In this document: positions 45,813 through 58,560 of the stretch, piece after piece
How the letters are laid out: every line of letters starts with the position of its first letter
Numbering within the stretch: position 1 is the first letter of the stretch
NCBI GenBank assembly: GCA_021234155.1
Contig: JAJEKV010000041.1
Location: 760,121-824,120, forward strand
DNA from: Isoetes taiwanensis
Lineage: Eukaryota; Streptophyta; Lycopodiopsida; Isoetales; Isoetaceae
Direction: 5' to 3'
Length of the DNA stretch: 64,000 bases
Notes under the pieces: generated by a model
What the model saw: the letters and a program-made list of their open reading frames with translations, nothing else
Database searches by the model: none
What the model was told of the DNA's origin: nothing
Program-made: the position numbers and the translations under genes

Positions 45813-47497
45813 CAATTCGTCTAAGTATGCTTCCGCTGCCCCTAGTTCACCGCCAAAACAATACATTCAGTATCTACCAGCGATTAATCTGAACCATCTA
45901 TCTGTCACATGCCATCGCAGCCATTCCTCCCGGATATTCCAAAGCTTATAATCCTCAAATTAAATCCAGGCCACGTTGGGAACGGTTGAGATAGAAAATT
46001 TCCCTATGAGAGGAAAATTTTCGGTATATTATTTAAATCTAAGGATAACTAGCAAAAAGGCACGCCAGATGCCATAGAAAATAAAGGCGCAGGATAATTA
46101 GGACAAGGTGATTGGATACCAAAAGATAATTGAATTGTTTTTTACGGCTTTTCAAACCATTTGGAAGTCTAACCCTGCATTTAAGGAACCAGTATTTCCT
46201 AGTTTTGGAAGGGCAGGATATGAGGTTGTTGTAGCCGTCTTTGTCTTTGGGTGCGTTTGGTCTGTTCTAAGAGGTCGATGTGGAAGTTTTTTCGTACGAT
46301 TTGTGCTTGTTGATGTCTACTGCCATTTTGAGATTTGGTTTTGCTTTGTGTTGTTTGTACTTGGTTAATAGGTTTGTTGTTTGTCCCACGTATTCCTTGT
46401 TGTTCTTATTGCACTTTAGGCAGTATTTTTTTTATCGTAGGTTTTATTTTGCATGCGTCATTTTAGTTGTGTTAGAGTTGTTTTGACATGTAAATATTTT
46501 TGTTATTTCCTTTTTCTTTACTTTTAGTTTTGGTGTGTTTATAGTAATTAAAATAGGAATTGAGATTGAGATCAAAATTATATAAACAGTTTAGGATTTT
46601 GAATAGTTCAGCATATGAAAATATGGAAATCGATGTGCAATATGGAAGTCGGTAGATGGTGATACCCTCTAAGATGCTTGCACGGTGTTGTATTCCTTGT
46701 TTTTTTGTTATGTTGTTATAGTTGGCCTCACCATTCTTTTTTCTTAGGATGTGCTTGATCTAATTCCTACAAAGATAATGTCGGGCTGATATGATCATTG
46801 AGATTTGACTAATTTGGTATTGGAAATTTAATATATCAACATTCCTTGTAAATACCTGTTTAATTTCAAGTAGGATTCTAGAAATAGATCTCTCTTGCTT
46901 TTATAGGCATATGAAGTCATTCAGCTCAGAAAATGCTTCATCAAGCAGAGAATTAACGTGGTTCAGTATTTATATAACAGCAATATTGACCATGTTCTCC
47001 AACGCTTGGATTATTTTTGAAGACTTCGAAGATCAACATCCCAGGGAGTCTAAAACCCCAAACCCGGTTTGATTAACTATTTTGACAAAGTTAAAGTCCC
47101 TCATTGGCTGACCCATCATGCACACGGTAGATATAGATGTTTCTATTCATGAAATTGGCAAACATAAGATTGAACAGAAAGGATGAAATCAATAACTGCA
47201 GTCACAGAATATGAATGAATCAGAGAGCTGCAATATCAATATCCACACATGCATTAGCTTTTTGGCATGTAATTTAATCAAGGTAGAGGAGCGCTGTTAC
47301 TTACAATTTGTTGCTGGTTCTTTCTCTTGACGCTATTACAGTCATCTTAAGCTTCTGCAATTGCAAATGCAGATTAGAGATAAATGTTCAGAGATTTCCA
47401 AGTTGCACATTTCATTGTTATGCAAATTTTAGAAATCATTTTACTTTAAAAATCCTCTAGAATAATTCTACTAGCACACACTATTTCTATTTTTAAA
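45813..47497. other. No gene recognised
   Basis: Includes the likely promoter side of the RRM gene. A T/G-rich stretch at 46100-46560 has long but low-information ORFs and no known motif. Confidence 0.35.
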
Positions 47498-47499
47498 TC

Positions 47500-48390
47500 A
47501 CATTGCTACGAAATGCTGCCGAAATCGCATTATATTGTCCCTCAGATGGAGCACTTGAAGGTCACCGTGACCGCCCAAGTTTCTAGAAATGACCCTCAAA
47601 AAAATTCGAGACGATCCAAATGTTGCAATTGTTTCAATCTTCCAAATGAATATGGAACCTGCCCTGTAAGCCCATTTCCTGCAAGGGACAAAGTGTTCAA
47701 TCCTGAATGAATTGATGGCCTCATGCTTCTCCATTGAGGTATTTTGGCATAACATTTGCTAAAGGCATCATGCTTGACTCCAAGCCCAATGCATGTCCCG
47801 CATCAATTTTGCCCATAGATCCAGTAGCTTTAGATATTCGTAACATTGTTCTAGTCATTGCATCGAGTTGGCCTTGTTGCATAAAGACTTTAATCGCTAG
47901 AATCAAGGCTTTTGCATTTGGAAGCTGCATTGAATGTAGCTAAATTGCTAGAGGTAAGTAAAGGAGGAGAATTCATACCGTGGATTATGCGGGAGTGTAG
48001 ATCAATATTTATCTGCATCGTATCATGATGCATCTTGCATCTTGGCGCCAAGACTACTACAGCTGTATGCTTAACTTCAAGGCAAATGAACATTCAAACT
48101 TTCTGCCAGTACCCTTCAGCAAAACGTCTGTAGCAAGGACACAATCTCTGAGATGACTTTGAAAATCAAATTGTACCATGTAGGCTTGTAAAAATCGTGG
48201 TCTCATGCTTTTGCTGGAAAATCGTAGCCTCTGGTTGTACAATGCCGCCATGGGACAAACTATCAAATACTTTCCTAGCTTCCTCCAAACAGCGAGACTT
48301 TGCACACATATCAAGAAGAGAACTTCCTACCACTACATCGGATTGGTGCCCAGCGACTATAAGACAGTTATAAATGCTCCTTCCTTGAGT
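47500..48390 (-). pseudogene. PPR (pentatricopeptide repeat) protein pseudogene
   Basis: Minus-strand frame from 48388 reads GRSIYNCLIVAGHQSDVVVG followed by SSLLDMCAKSRCLEEARKVF, a clear PLS-class PPR motif. Further down, after several frame changes, pieces such as NIDLHSRIIHG and ATFNAASKCKSLDSSD recall other repeats of the same protein. No start codon or single open frame exists. Functional PPR proteins edit or process organelle RNAs. This copy is a relic. Confidence 0.7.
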
Positions 48391-49154
48391 TAAGTTACGT
48401 GTACTACTACATCCTCTTAGGGTGTCATGTTTTCACGGCCTGCGTCCTTAAAGATGGCACCAGGGGCTAACCTGTTTTGTTGGAAGATATTTTCTTCTGT
48501 AGTTAAATATTGATCCGTCTTCGCCACATTGGCTTTCGTTTTGATGTATCTCAGCTTAATTAAACTAGTAAGACCAAGGCACATGAAAGATTAAAACATA
48601 ATGGTAATTTAACAAAAATGCATGTGTACCTCAGTTGCTGCCAAAGTATAGAAAGCAGGATCTTACTCTTTCACAATGGCGCAGCAGCTTATTTAAGAAC
48701 ACCTTTTTTTGCCGGCGAAAATGCTGTAAAAATTAAACTTAGGCCGCATCAAGACTTGAAGAAAAAGGGAAAAGGAGAAATAGACATCCCTCTATAGAAA
48801 AATTGGCTGTAATCTAGAAAGAACAACAGCCAAAACAGGCATCTGTCCATCTAAAAATAAGGAAGCAAGCCCCGACAGAGGCGACAGAAGATTCTGTAGG
48901 GCTAAAAATGCAATAAGATTCAAGATCCCTGCTTAAAAGATTAATTCAAGAACTTTGCTTAAAAGATTAGGGCAACGACGCAAAAAGAGCACCAGAACTT
49001 GTTTCTGGAGGGGCAGCATGATTTAAAAAACACGAATTTAGATACAATGGCATGCATATCACAAAATAGATGCTTCCAGTATTATAGACAACGACTTAAA
49101 TTAGGGTAAAAGGGAAAAACAACAAGAAAAGGGGAAATCACGAAATATGAATAC
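48391..49154. other. No gene recognised
   Basis: May be intron or 3' sequence of the LURP-one-related gene; the expected exon with the domain's C-terminal strand was not found. Confidence 0.3.
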
Positions 49155-49279
49155 CTTGGCTGGGAGGCAGAGAAGAGGCATGCCGGAACTGTCAAGGATG
49201 ATTCTGGTAGTATGAAAGCTAAAGATTTTGCCTTCAACAGAGAACCAGATATTGCCGAAGATGTCTTTAACGTTGTACC
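49155..49279 (-). CDS. LURP-one-related (LOR/DUF567) protein, single exon (partial)
   Basis: A 125-nt exon between TCTATTACAG and a GTATTC donor encodes YNVKDIFGNIWFSVEGKIFS and TRIILDSSGMPLLCLPAK. The alternation of an N-G-N-type turn, a short F-x-V strand and the LLDxSGxPLL turn is the core of the LOR fold, a Tubby-like beta-barrel common in plants and linked to pathogen response. An upstream stretch ending in IYARG with a possible GTTATT donor (near 49333) would join in phase through a 46-nt intron, but is uncertain. The rest of the gene is not found. Confidence 0.6.
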
Positions 49280-49333
49280 CTGTAATAGAAAGTGTTAGAG
49301 AAAAAAACGAAGGAAACAAAATAACCTCTTGCA

Positions 49334-51887
49334 TAGATCCATTCTAATGCCGAAGAGACAGATCCGATAGGCTCGTCATATCTGCATGCCAGAAACATAA
49401 ATGTAAAGCAAAACAAGAACCCAAAGCAAAAGGCCCACTCCCGCACATAGAGAAGGGAAAAAAAAAAACTAGAGGGAAAGGGACGGACCGAAGGAGAAAG
49501 TTAGAGGGGGAAGAGAAGCGGCACTGTAATCGGACCCATTCTAGGTGGTATTCTCCGTATATTTTAGCCCTTTTCTAATTTCATAGCCCTAGATCTTGCA
49601 AAATGAAGATCTAACGGTGATAGCTATTGCCACATCATTTTTTGATGAGGTGGAGGTGATACGTGGATAGCTTAGAATTGCAAGGAGGGTTGCACGCTTG
49701 GTTAGGCTGGCGTGCTAAAAACCTATTCTATTTTACTTTATTCTTGCTGCTCTTTTTTTGTTTGGGTCGAATAGGCCAATTGAGCCAGATATATAAGAAT
49801 CGCCGATTCCAGGAGGAATCTCGCCGACGCCGAGCGGAGGCGTGGATGACTGAATCGGCAAAGAACCGCCATTCTTATAACGGGATGCAACTTAGGTTGC
49901 ATTCTCGCCTCAATCGGGTAAAACTTCGTAATCGAGGGTAGAAACCATCTAATGAGAGGTAGATGGCCGGAATGAGAGGTAAATCGCCGTAACCGAGGTA
50001 AATCCAAGTAATTTCAAGAATCGCCGCCTTCTTCACGTAGTTCCGAAGAGAACCTTAGCCAGATGGCGCAATGCCATTGGCGGATATGGCAGAATGCAAC
50101 CTAAGTTGCATTTACGTGGATGATAAAAAATCTATTCTATTCTATTCAAATTTTCAATTAGAAACTTGAAATATTTGACTTTTTGGAGGAACATCACGAA
50201 AGAAAAAGGTTTTAGAAGTTTGTTGATATGGTGGTGCTCGGGGGAGTATGGGGAGCAAGACAAAGAGAAAGAAAGTTATGATGAGCCTTAGAACCCAATA
50301 ATATCCATGTTGAAATATTCAATGGTTAAAAGTTAATAATAGTTATGACCTTTAGGAAAAGGTAGACGAAGGTCTTTATAATTATCAAAGGAGATAAAGA
50401 AAAGGCATCAAACCTTTTTAAAAGGGCGACATCTGCTATATATTGATCAGACATCAACGATTAAGAGTCAGCTATGGATAACTATGACCAGAACGTGATA
50501 TACTAAACCAAGACGGAACAGTTGCAGTACATCTGCCAACAAAAGTTTGTAGACCTGTGACCAGCCTCCGACACTCGTGACCAACTCTGCCCTATGACCA
50601 CTTTTGTGAACCAGTAACTGCTTCAGAGCCTGTTTCCTTCATCACGACGGGAGATGCTATAATTTTCCTAAGCACAACATGGAAATGGGGTCGCAAAATC
50701 CGAGTCATATTAAACCTTGTGCTGACACGTGTCACATCCCTACAATCCGGAATGGAAATAGGGGCATCTGTTCCGCCCAACAGGTAAACATCCGGTAATT
50801 GTTTAGGGTAAACATCCGGTAAATAGCCTTGGAGTTTCTTGCTAAGTTTTCTACAGAAGCCATGGAGTTTCTTGCAGAGCATTTCGGATCATGCAGAGCA
50901 TTTTTGCGGGATCTTATTGCAGAGATTCTTGAGCAGAACTTAAAAAAATGATACCAGAATAGAACCAAGGGAGTAGAAGCACCAGAGCTTGCAGGTTTTC
51001 CGCAAAAAAAAAAACTCTGTTCTTCGTTGTTTCCTGTCGATTCTCTGTTCTAACATCAGCTTTTTTAATTTCCTCTTTTGTTTTCCATTTTTCAGACCCG
51101 AAAGCAATAGAAGCAATCGAAAGGGATTACCCTTTCAATTATCCCGCTTTGAAGGAAACCCGTAAAGCAAGAGAAGCAATCGAGCTTGCGTGTTTTCAGC
51201 AAAAAAAGTCACTCAAGACTGCACTAGAACCTCCAACTCCGATCAAAGACTACCGGTCGCTTTGAAAACTAACTCAAGCATCAAAACAAGAAATGAACAA
51301 CTAAAACAAAAAAAAATGAAGCATCTAATCCGTAAAATGATCAATGCCTCCTTTACGCAAATTTGTTGCCTTCGCCGAAGCTATGGCTTTCGCCCTCTAC
51401 CTAACACAAAACGACCATCAACCAGCCCCATTGAGGGCGTCTCTCCGGCGGCACTATAGCCGCACCTCTGCCTCGCACAAAACAGGGGAGAAAAAAAAGG
51501 GGGGACAATTTTGCTCCCCCATTCCATGTTAGGAGCGTACATGGGTCCCGGATTCCGGTGGGACCGCGGTCATGGGTCCCACCGTCCACACTCGAATCCA
51601 AATTCCATGGCCATGCCCCCATACATCGCATGTATCTTAGTACAATGATGAAGATAAGGGATTTGAGCGCAATTATCATCGAGCTTATTACTATTAAGGT
51701 CTTTCTCTCAAAAACTTGAGGGGTGGAATTTATTAATCTTGGACATTAATAGGTTAGATATATTCTTTGTTTAGGTTCCATAGACCATTCGGTCTTTGTG
51801 GACAATAAAGTCAATTCAACTCAATTTAATTGTGATTTTTTCATTGGGATTAGATGTAGAGTAATATTCTTGGAAAACAACATCCCT
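49334..51887. other. No gene recognised
   Basis: Holds a region of short GCCG/GGTAAA-type repeats (49800-50110), a doubled GGTAAACATCCGGTAA word at 50780-50823, and a sequence near 51715-51830 (GGACAATAAAGTCAATTC) that resembles a retroposon 3' end. Confidence 0.35.
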
Positions 51888-52422
51888 TAGAACGCATGTG
51901 TAGCACAATAACAAGGGGTTCCAGGGGAGCTTTATTTGGATATAAAATGACCATATCTAAAATGATAAACTATACCCCTAAAATAATTAATTAGGTTGTT
52001 ATATGAAAAAGAAATAAAAACACAAATCTAGTAGAAAAAAATAATCACGTTAACTCGGTGGTTGTATTATGAGTAAAGCATTGTTATTAAGACAATGAAT
52101 TATGTTGGTAGAGGTTTGAGTCCTCGTATTTCATATTTTGAAACCTTAGGCACAACCATATTTCATATTTTAAAACCACAGGCGCCTCCAAATATAATGA
52201 CCATATTCGTAAAGAGAGGTGCTCAGATGCCCGAATATACACTTTGGGTCGTAGGATCGACGAATCCGATGATAGAGGTAGTGCAGGGTGTACCTCACTT
52301 CGAATGTGTAGCACAATAACAGGGGGTTCCAGAGGGATTTGATTTGGATGTAGCAAATGCTTGCAGAACAATAACAGGGGGTTCCAGAGGGATTTGATTT
52401 GGATGTAGCAAATGCTTGCAGA
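51888..52422 (+). repeat. tRNA-related SINE-like repeat, plus strand
   Basis: Diverged member of the 21279-22500 family in the opposite orientation. The tail of one unit (51888-52010) runs into the head of the next, with A-box-like GTTAACTCGGTGGTTG and B-box-like AGGTTTGAGTCC, and the shared GGGTCGTAGGATCGACGAAT body. At 52313-52422 a 55-bp tail segment is duplicated in tandem. Confidence 0.75.
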
Positions 52423-52773
52423 TAATGCTGATTTATCAGCTTTTCTCCGAAAAGTTTGCAAAATATATGAAGCATGATACATCATCAAATACGCTACAAA
52501 AAATCATATCAATTTTCTTCGCCTTTTGTTGTTTTCTTGATTTTCTTGTGTTTTCTCGTCATACTTGAGATTTTCTTTCTAATAAGATTGCTAGAAACCA
52601 TCGACATCCAAATATATAACCACCATTTTGTAGTCCTAGCTTTTACTAAAGAATTGCTTCACAATAATCATGGTAACCATGACGTATAGACATAAATAGG
52701 CATAGTACTTAAATCCTTTCTTTTTACAATATGGGCCAGTAACATATGCTTAGGCACAGGAAGAGGCATCGTC

Positions 52774-53187
52774 TTGGGAAGCGTGCGAAACCAGGCCCCG
52801 ATGGATGAGGCTTTTCTAGAGGCTGTTCTCCAGGGACTTGGGTTCCCGAGCATTCCCTTAGATCATGATGTGACAGTAGCTTACCTAGATAGCATAATAA
52901 ATCAGACGTACACATCTAATTCTAGGATAGGATTTTCTAGACAGTCTTTCAGTACCCATTATCTCTGTATCTTATGCTTCGATAGGGTGGGATCTTTAAG
53001 GATTTCGGCCCACAACATAGAATATCTTGCAGCAGGAAGATATTCAAGAAACATTTTTCAAATTTCAGTCCTTGAACGATTTGGCACGGAACCTCTTTGG
53101 CACTGGTCGATATTCTTTGATCTTAGACCAGCCCAATTCTTGCTGGACTTGGAAATTGTCGTTTGGAGGTTTGCTTTGGCGAAGTAG
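52774..53187 (+). CDS. Small ORF in the LINE 5' leader (137 codons)
   Basis: Starts 20 bp after the element's 5' end and precedes ORF1. The first half (PMDEAFLEAVLQGLGFPSIP) is protein-like and acidic; the second half becomes Phe/Leu-rich and may be out of frame. No known family. It could be an ORF0-type leader peptide or a chance ORF. Confidence 0.35.
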   Translation: MGSVRNQAPMDEAFLEAVLQGLGFPSIPLDHDVTVAYLDSIINQTYTSNSRIGFSRQSFSTHYLCILCFDRVGSLRISAHNIEYLAAGRYSRNIFQISVLERFGTEPLWHWSIFFDLRPAQFLLDLEIVVWRFALAK

Positions 53188-53229
53188 TTTCTTGTTTCTT
53201 GTTTCAGGAAAGTATCAGAAAAGGGGAAG

Positions 53230-55174
53230 ATGGCGGAAGTGAGGAATCAAGGAAGGGGGGAGAAAGATATTAACTCAGAGAAGCAAAGAGAAGATGAGGA
53301 ATGGAATATGATATTCCGGTTGGAGGATAGGAATGATATGGCCTGGAAAAACCTTAAAGAATTGTATGTTGCCTTTGAGATTATCAAAGATCAGCAAAAG
53401 GCGGCAGCATTTTGCATGGATGTTTCGGGGGAGGGATCGATTTGTGCCAGCTTGAACAAAATCAAAAAACTTGAGGAGGATTACACTGGAGGGCGAGCAA
53501 ATGATAGGGATTGGGCCTGGAACGCCCTGGAAATCTTGCAAGAAATGGACAGAAACCTCTACAAGCTTATCACGGCCAAGCAGGGGCATAGTGAAGAGGA
53601 CTGCTGCAGCCTAAAGAACAATATTTTCCAGAAGTCCATGAACGAAATGCTTAACAGAACTAAGGAGATTCTGGTGGAAATGGAAAATCTCAAATGGAAC
53701 TCGCTAGCCTCAATTAAACTCATAAGGAGGTGGGTAGATGCGGATGATCAAGTTATTGAGAGACAGCGCAGGATTTTCAAGAATAATCTCTCCTATGATG
53801 CGGCTCAGGTGCTCGACAATGTTTCCAAGAATTATGAAACCCATCAAATCCGACTAAAAAAGGATACCAAGGCATGCAAGATCCGGGATAGCAATGGGTT
53901 CTTTAATCCTACAGAGGTCGGACAATGCGACTGCAAAAATTGTGAAGAGGTGCAGATCTCCATGCTGAACAGAACTAGTACCAAAGTGGGGGACCACCAT
54001 ATCCGCAACAAAGCTCCAATTCTGGGTAAAAGCGACATTGCAAAAGGTTTGAACGCCCTTTCTTATAAAAATGCTCTTCTTAATCAAGTTAATTATGAGT
54101 TCACTTCGTCTTATGATGCTAACAAGGATAGTAATGAGATTAAGGGGGGGATTATAGATCTTTCTGGTATTAGGGACTCCTCGGCCTCTGATTTATATTC
54201 TAAAAAAGGGATCCTGATTCATTTTCCTGAAAAATCCCCATCCCTTGGGGAGGTTAAGTTCTGGATCACTAAGATTCAAAGAGTCCCGATTCTTTCTATT
54301 CTCAAATTAGAGAATAAAACATTCCAAATTTTATGCTCTGACGAGAATAGTGTAGGATCTATTCTTAGAAAAAGGCTGGATACTATTGGAAACAGGGAAT
54401 TCTTCATTATGAAGTGGAGCCCGATCTATATCCCGGGTAACTATAGTTTAATCTCTACTTCCACCTGGGTAACTTATCCCACCTACCAGCCTACTGAGCA
54501 AATCTCACCTGCAAGCCATATCTGAGAAATTGGGAGAGGTTATCAGTATTAACATTCCCCAAACAAACTTCCCCTCAGTTTGCATTTCAAAGAGAATCAG
54601 ATCCGACTGGAGAAGGGAGGTTAAAGTGAAAGTTTCTGATTCCACTGTCTTCAATTTGAAAATTGACTACTCTAAAATGCCCAAAGGGGATATTGATAAG
54701 GGCAAAGGAATAAGTATAGAGGAGAAGGTGAACAGATCTACCCCCCTTATAATTAGACAAGAGTGGAGACCCAAGAATACTGGTTTACATAACATGGCCC
54801 AAAAGGGGGAGAGTAGCAATTGCCATAGCAATCAGGAAATAAGCAATAGTGAGGACCAAGCAGGGGGGTATGAAGGTAATTTCAAGATTGATAAGAACTG
54901 GGTTCTCACTTTCAAGAATATTGACCTCTCATTCAAAATCAATCCGGGATTCATGATAGTCTCTATCCCCCACAGGGTTCCTGATCAAGAGGAAGTCTAT
55001 AGTAATAAAGATGAGCATTCTAGTGACAATGATGGTGATGACATGAATTGGCAGCAAATCAGTAAAAAAAGAGGCAGAGGCCAAAAAAAGATCTACTCTG
55101 GACCTATTAGGGTTAGTCCAAGAAAGGCAGCTATTCAATCCAGAATAGCTAAGAATATTTATAAAATTGTTTAA
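53230..55174 (+). pseudogene. LINE ORF1 (DUF4283-type), one frameshift
   Basis: 53230-54525 opens with a charged, coiled-coil-like N-terminal half, then a Cys-containing segment, then a DUF4283-like region (ILIHFPEKSPSLGEVKFWIT to FFIMKWSPIYIPGN). The reading frame slips at about 54470-54490 and continues as SHLQAISEKLGEVISIN through 55174. DUF4283 is the usual RNA-binding-type domain of plant LINE ORF1 products. A single indel separates the two halves. Confidence 0.75.
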
Positions 55175-55957
55175 ATGATAAAGTCTATCAAAATGATTAC
55201 TTGGAATCTCCAAGGGATAAATAATAGTATCAAAAGAGATAGACTTAAAGTTTGTCTTTCTAACCTTTGCCCTGACATTCTTTTTATTCAGGAACATAAG
55301 ATCCATGACCTCAATCATGAAAGGATTATATCTAATATTCTTCCTCCTAATTATAATATTTGGTCCATTGTTGCTAACAATTCGTCTGCAGGTATAGCCA
55401 TAGCATGGAGTCACAAGATTAACATGGAAGAAATATATATGGTCAATGATACCAATGGGAGATGGCAGACTCTTGTTGGTTGTATAAATTCATGCAAGAT
55501 AGCCTTTACTAATGTTTATTCTTACCATGAACCTTCAGAGAGATCTATGATGTGGAATAGAATCAACAGCAGTTTGAGTAATTTGGAAGTGGAGGAATGT
55601 GTTATATGTGGAGATTTCAACATGGTCACAGATAGATTTATGAAAAATAAGGATTTCAAGAATCTTCTTCCACAGGAAAGATGTGCTTGGGACAACCTTC
55701 TCTCTTCTCATAATTTAACCTTGGCCAGAACCAAACCCCAAGCCTTTAGTTGGTCTGACCATAGAATAGATTCTATCTGCTGCCTCCATGATAGGTATTA
55801 CCTTAGTGAGAATCTTTGGAACAGTAGCAACAGAGTTGAAAATCTAGAAGGCTACACAATCTCTGATCATTATCCCCAGCAAATTATCATATCAGGGGAT
55901 GATAATGGTAATAAGAGAAAAAGCTTACTTCAAATTGAACACAAGCTCGATGGATAA
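55175..55957 (+). pseudogene. LINE ORF2, apurinic-endonuclease domain (open), remainder broken
   Basis: The ATG at 55175 directly follows the ORF1 stop. The frame shows the EEP nuclease boxes in order: ITWNLQGIN, LFIQEHK, VICGDFNM and a C-terminal ISDHYP. This domain nicks target DNA to prime reverse transcription. The frame is lost at 55957 by indels. Confidence 0.85.
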
Positions 55958-58560
55958 TGATGATTTCATGGTCAAGCTTGAGGAAATCATCAAAGGAAAT
56001 CCCATGCCCATTGGGAACACAGGTTGATGTACTTGGTGGATTGACACAAATGCAAAAAATAAAATGTTGGCTCAAAGAATGGGGCAAGAATATTTTCAAT
56101 CAGAACAAGGTTCATCTTCAAAATTTGAGACAGAGCATTATTACAAAGAAGTGATGAGCAAAAAATTGAGATAAAAAAGGCAGATCGAGATGGAGGAAAT
56201 CAAAATTGCAAAAGGATGGAAATTGAAAGCTAAAATAAAGGAATTAAAGGAAGACGAGATGCAACTCCAACTACTTCAAATAAAGCCGATTCGATGAATC
56301 AAGAAGAATCATATTTATGAGGTCAAGGTGGGAGAAAATTTAATTTCTGAAGACAAAGACCTCAAACAAGTCCATAATGATCATCATTTCAAAAAGCTTA
56401 TGGGTTCCAATATGGATTCCACCCCATGGCTATGGAGGAGTTCATTTGTCTTAACAATAAGGTCAATGATGAGCGTAACTCATATCTTACTAAACCTTTT
56501 TGTGAATGATGAGCTTTGCAGTTGTCAAAATATGGAAAATGGCAAGACCCCGGTCCCGATGGACTTCCAAAGAGAATTTTTAAAAAATTGGCCCTTGCTT
56601 GGAGACAATTCACCACGAATAGCTAATGAATTCAGGGAGACAAAGATATTGGATGCAAGAATTAATACCGGCTTTTATTGCATTGATTCCTAAGATTGAT
56701 TCTCCTAACACCTTCTGACATTACATCCTATTTCTCTTTCTAATGTCATATACAAGATTATTTCAGGAGCTATTGCCTCAAGACTCAAGACAATTTTAGA
56801 TATCATTATTAGTAGTTCTCAATCAGCCTATCTTAAAGATAGGTTTATTTTGGACAATGTGGTAACAGCTATATTGGGACTTCAATGGGCAAAAGATTCT
56901 AACCAAGATGTGGCGAGAGCATTCAAATATTCGAGGCCATTTTGCATAACTCAAGATCAGCAGTTCTAATCAATGGTGAGTGCAGTCCATTCTTCACAAT
57001 CCAAAGAGGCGTGAAACAAGGTTGCCCTCTCGCTCCCTTCCTATTTTTGATTATTATGGAAGCTCTCCATTGCAAGATGGAGGTAGCAAAGAATACTAAC
57101 CTTATTAAGGGTCTAAGGCTCCCTGAAAATCCTCAGGCAGATCAAATTCTAAATGGGCGTTTTGCAGATGACACCTTTATTCTAATCTCAATGGATGAGA
57201 ATTCCATTACAAATACTCAAAGAATCCTTGCAGAATTTGGGGAAGCTTCAGGGTGTAAAATCAACCCTGCAAAATCAGCCATCCAAGCGAGAGATCAAGA
57301 AAAGGGAGAGATGATGGCTTTAGCCATGGGTTGTAAGTATAACTCTCCCAGCACTAGTTCAAAAATCCTTGGTATCCCTTTTGCAATCAGAAGCAATGCT
57401 TCTGATCTTTGGGGAAATATTATTGAAAAATTCTACAAAAAGGTTGACACTTTAAACTCAAAATATCTCTCTAAAAATGGTAGGGCGATTATTGCTAACT
57501 TTATGATTTCTTCTTCTCATGTGTATCAATCATCAGTTATTCTTGCTCCAAAAAAAATTTCTAACAAGTTGCAGGCTATTATTGGTAGATTCATTGCTTG
57601 TGGGCAAAACAGAAGATGATGGCACCCGGTCTCAGTGAAAGAGTGTTGCAAATCAAAGAGTAATGGAGGATTGGGAATTATTAATATTGAAAGGCAAGGG
57701 ATGGCCTTGGCTGCCAAATACTTCTGCTGTGGCCTCGCTATGAATCCATCAAGCATCCTATTTCCATTCTCGATAAGGCACTATATTGGTAAATGCCATC
57801 CATATGGGTGGAGATCTTTGAGAATGGAGCTTCCCACTGATCTTCTTTCCCTTCACAAATCCGAACTCTACTCCGGGTATTATTAAAAATGGATCAAGGC
57901 TTGGGATCAGATCAAGGGGATGTACACTTGGAAAGAAGGCATGTCCATGGATCAAACTATTTTTTGGAATCTAGCCGCTCTACTCAATAACCCCACCCTC
58001 ACCAGGCTTGCCATTTTCCATATCAAGCCGGGCTATGGAAGAGTAAAGGAATCATCTACATCAAGGATCTTTTGATGATAATGGCATTATTCCCTTTGAT
58101 AACTCTACTTTGGCAGAGGAAGGAATGCAGACCAGAATCCTGTATGAGAACATCCTTATTACCATCAACCAAAGCCATTGACCTAATGAAGAGAATTCCT
58201 CGCTAAATGATGGAAAAAGATTGTTATAATGAATGTGAGGGCCTATAAATATCTTATGAAGGGAGAAAAGTCACCATCCATACAAAATGGAGAATTCAAT
58301 CGATAGGTGCATCAAGAAATCGAGGTTTATGGAAGAGCCCTATCAATCCGAAGATCAAATCATTCATGTGGCAATTATGGCATAAAGCTTTGGCTACTAA
58401 TTCAAAAAGATACAGGTTATCCATGGCCAATTCGGATATTTGTGAAAGATGTCTTGGAGCAAAGGAAGATGAAGATCATCTTTTAGAGGTCACGGCGGTC
58501 CGAATGAACTTTAGAGCTTGCCTCCTGATCCCGGGCTATGATCTAATTAACCCCAAGTGA
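55958..58560 (+). pseudogene. LINE ORF2 remainder: RT and zinc-knuckle, multiple frameshifts
   Basis: Pieces in changing frames: GPDGLPK (56560), a FIALIPKIDSPN and SQSAYLKDRFILDN stretch (56670-56860), then an open piece 56942-57619 with GVKQGCPLAPFLFLIIMEAL and the catalytic FADDTF box. A final piece at 58366-58560 (KSFMWQLWHKALATNSKRYR, ICERCLGAKEDEDHLL) is the RVT zinc-binding domain. At least six frame changes are needed, so no product is possible. Confidence 0.85.
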
